Of a DNA stretch of 64,000 nucleotides, positions 58,240 to 64,000 are shown piece by piece. This stretch comes from Hexactinellida sp. DTS-2022 (taxonomy: Eukaryota; Porifera; Hexactinellida), in assembly GCA_028753945.1 (NCBI GenBank), contig JAPNXP010000006.1, forward strand, positions 2,356,001 to 2,420,000. The letters are read 5' to 3'. Positions within the stretch are counted from its first letter, which is position 1. Every line of letters begins with the position of its first letter. Position numbers and translations under genes: made by a program. The notes beneath the pieces are model-generated. The model saw only the letters and a program-made list of their open reading frames with translations, had not been told where the DNA came from and ran no database searches.

Positions 58240-58660
58240 CTAAATACAGCTGTGCCGACACATGTTTCTTTGGAGGCACTATCCTTTGGTAGCTACTTGC
58301 TAGTTAATTGATAGTGACTCCAAAGAAATCTGCACAGCTGCAATTTTGGATTTTTTCCAAGTCATCATCACTATGAAGGTGTTAAAACTTTTCATAAAGT
58401 TGTTTCGGAAGGCAACGACCCTTAGTGAGTTGGAAGTATCGTTTTAGCTCACTTCATTTTAGATATATTTCCAAATTTCAGTATAATATGATAGGTGATG
58501 AATGAGTCAGCATATTTTATGTGCGTGTTGGATGTTTACCCAACACCAACCAACCCATTCGAAATATCAAATTCACAAAATTGTAAAAACAGATTTTTTG
58601 TTTTTTTTCCTAAGTTGACAAGACCCATTTGTATAGGTGAATGGTGGCATAAGAATCAAT
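58240..58660. repeat. Repeat family F, copy 2
   Basis: Left arm CAGCTGTGCCGACACATGTT, right arm ATCTGCACAGCTGCAATTTT. Then the same blocks as at 26800-27130. It has no insertion where copy 1 carries the pogo-type MITE, so it is the empty site. Confidence 0.85.
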
Positions 58661-59029
58661 TTATCAATTGGAAGATTGATTCTTGTATAATCTCTGAGAT
58701 TATTGTTATTTAGATAATTATTAAAAATAATCAATGTTTACTTACATTTTTTAAGTTTAATTATTTGGACTGTTGTATAACAGTTATACTTCCATGACAG
58801 ACTTACTACCTCTACTACTAGTACCATGGATATTCTCTATCCATGACAGATTACTACCTTACATGACAGAATTACTACCCTTTAATCATGACTTGAGTTC
58901 TCATCACGCAACTCTTAGTTCTACTTTCACTATTACTATGCACTTTTAATTCTCTTTCTTTCTTCTACTTGACTAAATACAAACAGTATGTATTCATATA
59001 TATAGGAAGAGAATGCTTATATGCATAGT

Positions 59030-59180
59030 GCTGACCTCTAGTAGAGTTCAGATTTTCCCCCATACTAAAAGCCCAGGCTTACTTTCTAAAGGTCAATTTC
59101 AAAGCCTGGGGGAAACTGAGCTTTCTCAGTGTCTGGATACACATACTGAAAAACTGAACTCTACTATAGCTGAGCTATAT
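59030..59180. repeat. Small hairpin repeat inside the foldback element
   Basis: CTCTAGTAGAGTTCAG at the left returns as CTGAACTCTACTATAG at the right; CCCAGGCTTACTTTC inside. Present in inverse at 27715-27835. Confidence 0.7.
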
Positions 59181-59875
59181 ATAAGTTATTTGATATAGGA
59201 AATGGTAATCATTTATATTATTTATTCTACTCCTCAATTTAAGAAAGTACACAAATTAGAGTCTTGATTTAAGAAATCACATACAATAATTCATAACTCT
59301 GAACATTCAAAGCTTGTGAATTTAACAAAAATTCGCGAGGCGTAATTTTAAAATGCGTGCCTCAGGCTATCAACTTGGTGAAGTTATAGACATGATACAT
59401 AGTCGTACCACAACTTTTTTACACAGACAGCTTCAGTGATGCAATTATTGAGTAGAGCGATACGGTTTTTGACAGCTAATATATCCATTAAAAGGTCGTA
59501 TCTCCGATGCTAGAATAATTATCTATTTGCTATACCGTTCTAATGCTATACAATGTATACATATCAATTAATTAGCCTAGTGAATAATTAATACGGAGAA
59601 GGCGGATATGGAAATGTCAATTATATAGATGATTGAGGAAGTCAAATTCAATAAGAAATCTTAAAAAGACAAGTAAATATTTCGTATATATGAATACAAT
59701 ACTACTGTTCTACTTAGTCAAGTTAAAGAAAGAAACCATTAAAAGTGGATAGTAATAGTTAAAGTAGAACTAAGAGTTGCGTGATGAGAACTCAAGTCAT
59801 GATTAAAGGGTAGTAATTATGTCATGTACGGTAGTAAGTCAGTCATGGATAGAGAACATCCATGGTACTAGTAAT

Positions 59876-60340
59876 CAGGGTTGTAAATAAATCATTTTTT
59901 TTTCTCAAATCAAATCAAATCAAATCAAATATTTGAAATATTTGAAACTTTCAAATCATTTCTGAATCACTGTCAAAACGTATAGAATTTTTGAAAATGA
60001 TCTTATATATTTGAAATTGAATTGAAAATGACGTGAAATTATACTAAAGCGATTTGGAAACGATTTGAAAATGATTTACCGAATATTATTTGAAAATGAT
60101 CTGAAAATGATTTGAAAAATGATTCGAAAATGATTTGAAAATGATTTGAAATAATTTCAAATCAAATCAAATCAAATCATTTGAGAATTCCAATATTTTC
60201 AAATCAAATCAAATCAAATCATTTGAGGATTCAAATAATTTCAAATCAAATCAAATCAAATCATTTGAGAATTCAAATTCTCTTAAATCAAATCAAATCA
60301 AATCAAATATTTGAAATATTTGATTTGATTTACAACACTG
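59876..60340. mobile_element. hAT MITE built of AAATC/GATTT units (465 bp)
   Basis: Perfect 8-bp TSD CTAGTAAT at 59868-59875 and 60341-60348. CAGGGTTGTAAATAAATCAT at the left, inverted CAGTGTTGTAAATCAAATC at the right. The interior is almost wholly (AAATC)n, (GAAAAT)n and their inverse. Confidence 0.93.
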
Positions 60341-60579
60341 CTAGTAATAGAGGTAGTAAGTCTGTCATGGTAGTAAACTGTCATACAACAGGACTAATTA
60401 GTAACTAAAATGAATTTTACTCCATTATTTAATTCAGCACACTCGATTACCCCTATAAACAACTTGGAAGCGTCTCTATAGGTATATGAGAAAATTTGAA
60501 TTAAATACCTCAGAATATCAAGAATGTAAGAGTGTTTTTGCAGATGGAATTAAACTCTCATAATCTGTCGTAGTTATGG

Positions 60580-61162
60580 AATGTAGAATCTTAGTTTTGA
60601 ATTAGAAAATAGAAGCCTACTCGATCTTACAAGTTGAAACAATAGAATTGTATTTAACACTTTCAATTAAGCTGAAGTGTTAGTAAACAAAGGATTTGTA
60701 GGGCTTTTCACAATTCATTTGATTGACTCGATGACTCACAGTCACCACGAGTCAAATGACTCGGTGACTCGAGTCACTAAATTTTGTCACGAGTCAGGTG
60801 GTTCGGTGACTCGAGTCACCGAATTTTGTCAGATGACTCGGTCAAAAGCCCCGGAATTTTTAGCCTTTACTGTGACACAAAATAAGCCAAATTAGAGAAT
60901 TCGTAGCACTGTGAAAATGTAGAATTCCATTCTCTATCGAATGCATATAAATCGATATTCGGCCACTTTTTATTGTTCCTGTTGTGACATTAATGAGGTG
61001 TAATAATGTAATAATGTGTAATAAATTGCACATCTGTCACCCATGAGACGCCTATCTGAAAATTTCAGTTCTTAGTTAATAAAACTCTGTTCTGTAAATG
61101 ATTTAAGGATAAAAATAAAAATAAAAATATACCAAGGCAGTCATCTTAGAACTGGGCCACTA
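60580..61162. repeat. Repeat family R, copy B
   Basis: Same block order as copy A (45420-49380), without the LTR element, but with MITEs at 60700 and 61163. Confidence 0.75.
60700..60852. mobile_element. hAT-like MITE rich in GACTCG (about 150 bp)
   Basis: AGGGCTTTTCAC at the left, inverted GGGGCTTTTGACCGAGTCA at the right; GGTGACTCGAGTCAC palindromes inside. It is absent from copy A at the matching place. The target duplication is worn. Confidence 0.6.
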
Positions 61163-61617
61163 CCCTTCCTACAAATAGTATTCGTACTCCAAAAGATTTC
61201 CAAATATTGAGCCTACAAATAATGTGCATTGTATTCAAAATACATGAGATGTTACAATTTTGTTTTCAGATTCTCATTCTAAGCATTCGAAATATCCATT
61301 GCAGAAGCTTTGACCTTCTATTAACTACTGATTAGGATGGAAATTGTCATTCATTGTCAACATGTGCCACTTGTTCCCATCTTGTACAATGGTGGCAAAT
61401 GGGAAAAGTGCTATATGGTGACACACGATGACAATTTTCACATTAATCAATAGATAATTCAGTTGAAAGCTTCTGCAATGGTTAATTCGGAAGAGTAGAA
61501 TACGATTCTGAAATCAAAACTGACATATCTCTTACAATGTGAATACATTCATGCTTAGTATTGTACTTCTTCCAAATGAATTTTTGGGAGTACGAATACT
61601 TTTGGTAGAGGGGTGTT
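61163..61617. mobile_element. Tc1/mariner-type MITE, copy 3
   Basis: TA target confirmed by the empty site GGCCACTATACTATAG at 49342-49357. CCCTTCCTACAAATAGTATT at the left, inverted AACACCCCTCTACCAAAAGT at the right. Inner core ACATGTGCCACTTGTTCCC. Confidence 0.92.
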
Positions 61618-61639
61618 TACTATAGTATAGTCGGCACAG

Positions 61640-61862
61640 ACAACTCACGTTAAAACCAAGTGCTCGGGACCGTACTTCATTTCGTTATAAGCGGAGTTCG
61701 ATCTTAAAAAGTTCATAGAAAGCTGATTTCGTTGTAACCGGAGTTCATTATAACCGGAGTATTAATTATATAATAAGATTCAAGGATTTCTAGAGCATTG
61801 AACGGCTTCGTAATAAGCAGGTACTTTGTTATACCCGACTTGGTAAAAACGGGAGTTGACTG
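61640..61862. mobile_element. pogo/Tigger-type MITE H
   Basis: Right end inverted CAGTCAACTCCCGTTTTTAC next to TA; left end ACAACTCACGTTAAAACCAA slightly worn. Internal GTTATAAGCGGAGTTC and TTATAACCGGAGT units. Copy A of family R lacks it. Confidence 0.75.
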
Positions 61863-63092
61863 TATATAGCATAGAAACATTGTAGTCGTTGTAGACATAA
61901 ATTAGTAAAAAACACTTAAAATTAAAATTGAAGAAAGGCCTTGCATCCAATGGTTTGATAAGTGAATAAGTAAGCTAAAGAAGTATAAGGCACATGTTAG
62001 GTTCATATATGAATATTGATTGTGGGTATTATGAAAAAATGAATAAAAAGCGAACGGGAGGTGGAGTATTCATCGCAAAATGAACTAAACCTAGTAGTCG
62101 TATAATCTAACATACTCAAAATAGAAGGGTATGCAACAAGAATAGAAATTAGTAAAGAAATAATTTGATACATACCGGTTTCAATTCCGTTGACAGCACA
62201 AAAAGTGCAGATATTCCGCAATATCTTTCTACGAATATTATTAAAACTCGATTGTTGTTTGTTTTTGTTTCTTTTTGTTTGTTTGTCCGAATTGATTAAA
62301 AAGATAGGAGAATAGAAAATGCTTCTACGTATATTTGAGATAGAAACTAACTTCCAAATAAAATAATAGCTAGCAATAATTCTGATTTCGAATTTCGTAT
62401 TAAAAAATTTCTAATATGAATATTTATTGTAGTTGTTTACAAAAATAGGTAAACAAGATATAAAACTTGAAAATAATGCCAGAAGCCAACTTCCAACGGG
62501 TATAATAATAATATTAATAATAATAATAATTAGTCCAAATAGTAGTACATAACAATAACGATTAATTACAGTACTGCCATATTTGGCTTAAGGCGCGTCT
62601 GTTCAAATATACACAAGAAACACAAAAACTCATTTATTGGCTTGCTGGAGGTATCAGAACCCTTCAGGCTTGTAACATGAACATCGAGGTAACCGTATTT
62701 TTTCTGACCACAGTTACCCAAGTCTTCCCATCAACGTATAAATTAGCAATCTCCTCTGATCATAGACTACTTTAATAAAGGACTGTAGGCTGCCAGCTCG
62801 GGTCCTGGAACTTGGGTCCATTGTGTCTTATTGATATCTCGTAATCCGCTAATGCTAGACACAGGAAATGTATTATTGTCGTATATGAAGTCATATTTTT
62901 GGAGTCGTTGGTCATATTGCCTAATCTCAAATATTTGTGGAGTGTGAGTTTTGCAGTATTCACACCTTTTCCATATATGGTAATCATCTCAAATTCTCGA
63001 CTTCAGTTAGAGTTAGACATAAGAAATGTATTATTGTCGAATAGGAAGTCACATGTAAGGAAGGTATTGACATATTGACTATCACTAATTAG
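61863..63092. other. Intergenic, weak repeats only
   Basis: (AAT)n at 62505-62531. At 62850-63050 a segment with GAAATGTATTATTGTCG and GAAGTCA occurs twice about 150 bp apart, distantly like the 11.8-kb palindrome arm. No gene seen. Confidence 0.45.
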
Positions 63093-63396
63093 CAGTGCTC
63101 AACAAATTAGGTGGTTTGTTGCCGTTAGCCATCAAAAATCTTTCTTAAGCCACCAAATTTTGCCTTTGGAGGCTTAACTAATCCACCATAATTGTGGATT
63201 ATTTGACCTTGTAGATTATATTTTTTGTTGCATTATTTGTAATTAATATTAGTGTTGTTTTACGGTATCAGAAGTTTGTTAGGCCATCATTGGTTTGTTA
63301 AACCAGCCATTGTTTATTCTTTAGACACCATAAAACTTAAAAAGTGAGGTGGTGGCTTAATTAGTCACCATCAAAAATAAAATTTGTCGAGCACTT
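63093..63396. mobile_element. hAT-like MITE (about 304 bp)
   Basis: CAGTGCTCAACAAATTAGG at the left, inverted AAGTGCTCGACAAATTTTA at the right; CTAATTAG and GTAATTAG flank it closely. Interior inverted units of TTAAGCCACCA and GGTGGCTTAA. Confidence 0.65.
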
Positions 63397-64000
63397 TAGT
63401 AATTAGTTTAATAACTCGTAGTGTCATAGTTTACCTACTTATATTACAACTAGTATCTACAAGTTCTTGTGAGAAGACATACAGAGGGGCTTAGGTGGGT
63501 GTTTGCCCACCTCTAGATCCGCTACTTAAGAGGATAAATCGAAGAGTGTACAAATGATAGTAATTTATATGGTTAAATTTATTGATATTATAGTATACAA
63601 ATATTAGGAGTAGAGATTATAAAGAGCCAGAATTAATATTTAGCATCGATGTGTAAATTTAGGAAATTATGTTAGTTGTGGATTTTTGACTAATAATTAT
63701 TGACATTTGTTAAATCACCTTTGATTATTAATAGTTGAGCTCTTTATAGTATTATTTTGTTTATCAGTTACATCACGCAACTTGAAGCGTCTGAGAGACT
63801 GACATCAGGATTCAAATTATGCCAAAGCATTGTGCAGGGTAGAATTGTATAAGTGGGCAATAAGTTATACTCCGTTTTCATACTGATTAAAATGAAAGCA
63901 ATAGGTGGATTGATGGAATGCCAAATAATCCAGGGAGTCTTAAAGATCGAAGATAAATCTTTGTGCGTGAATCACATTTTAAATGTGTTTGGGTGACTGT
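63397..64000. other. Intergenic, no recognised gene
   Basis: A small hairpin AGGTGGGTGTTTGCCCACCT at 63494-63513 is followed by TAGATCCGCTAC, perhaps a worn hAT end. The rest is AT-rich without recognised structure. Confidence 0.4.

Larger units (their letters stand above)
58766..60394. mobile_element. Foldback element with about 210-bp inverted arms, interrupted
   Basis: Left arm 58766-58976; right arm 59720-59875 plus 60349-60394, split by the MITE at 59876. Arms share CTATCCATGACAG, TTACTACCCTTTAATCATGA, CTTGAGTTCTCATCACGCAA and CTCTTAGTTCTACTTT. Ends resemble GGACTGTTGTATAACAG and its inverse. An arm-like copy is at 27151. Confidence 0.85.

Noticed and set aside
60181-60408. Frame with SNQIKSNHLRIQI repeats
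   Set aside because: Translation of AAATC simple repeats inside a MITE.
1-64000. tRNA, rRNA, CRISPR array or bacterial operon
   Set aside because: No cloverleaf-like or rRNA-like stretch recognised; tandem repeats lack spacer structure; introns and element types are eukaryotic.

Overview
This window is AT-rich eukaryotic DNA, almost certainly from an animal. Evidence: small GT-AG introns (50 to 190 bp) sit inside the coding relics, poly(A) signals follow reading frames, and the mobile elements are metazoan types (ZMYM1-like and BED-finger hAT, Ginger/KRBA2-like integrase elements, a THAP-bearing P-type element, a RAG1/Transib-like fragment, a Helentron, a Ty3/Gypsy element and a LINE tail). 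A marine invertebrate, perhaps a tunicate or another invertebrate deuterostome, would fit, but no housekeeping gene is present to fix the species. I see no confident host gene; the best candidates are unrecognised frames at 32.3-33.9 kb. No rRNA, tRNA or CRISPR was found.

Layout. 0-5 kb: the 3' part of a Ginger2/KRBA2-like gene, split by a 3.28-kb hAT (685-3966) with 8-bp target-site duplications (TSDs). 5-8 kb: a hAT-type MITE, a small palindrome, a RAG1/Transib-like C-terminal fragment and a 159-bp tandem repeat. 8.2-10.2 kb: a THAP/P-element relic on the minus strand. 11.3-12.4 kb: a 1057-bp near-perfect palindrome. 12.5-20 kb: MITEs of pogo/Tigger, Tc1/mariner and hAT type. 20.1-23.4 kb: a second, decayed ZMYM1-like hAT carrying a nested MITE. 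24.3-25 kb: three MITEs nested in one another. 26-28.4 kb: repeat copies that recur at 53-60 kb. 28.4-32.3 kb: a Ginger-type element with 36-bp inverted termini and a 4-bp TSD, encoding a Gypsy-like integrase plus a USP-like cysteine peptidase. 34.6-35.2 kb: a GTTCA-rich hAT MITE. 35.8-42.8 kb: a decayed Helentron (Rep, PIF1 helicase, EEP endonuclease, OTU). 43.4-45.4 kb: a hAT MITE and a truncated ZBED-like hAT. 45.8-49.2 kb: a Ty3/Gypsy fossil with apparently identical 169-bp LTRs. 49.5-54.4 kb: foldback and MITE copies. 54.5-56.9 kb: a nearly whole BED-finger hAT. 57.4-57.8 kb: a LINE 3' end. 58-64 kb: a foldback element, its nested MITE, and more MITEs.

The elements do not form one pathway; they are independent waves of insertion. 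Target duplications and internal empty-site comparisons (for example 49.34 kb against 61.16 kb) give relative ages. Youngest by appearance are the LTR element and the 54-57 kb hAT. Oldest are the P-type, RAG1-like and Helentron relics. Likely helper-parasite relations are visible: the hAT at 685-3966 and the 155-bp MITE at 23255-23409 share the CATAGGCGTCG terminus.
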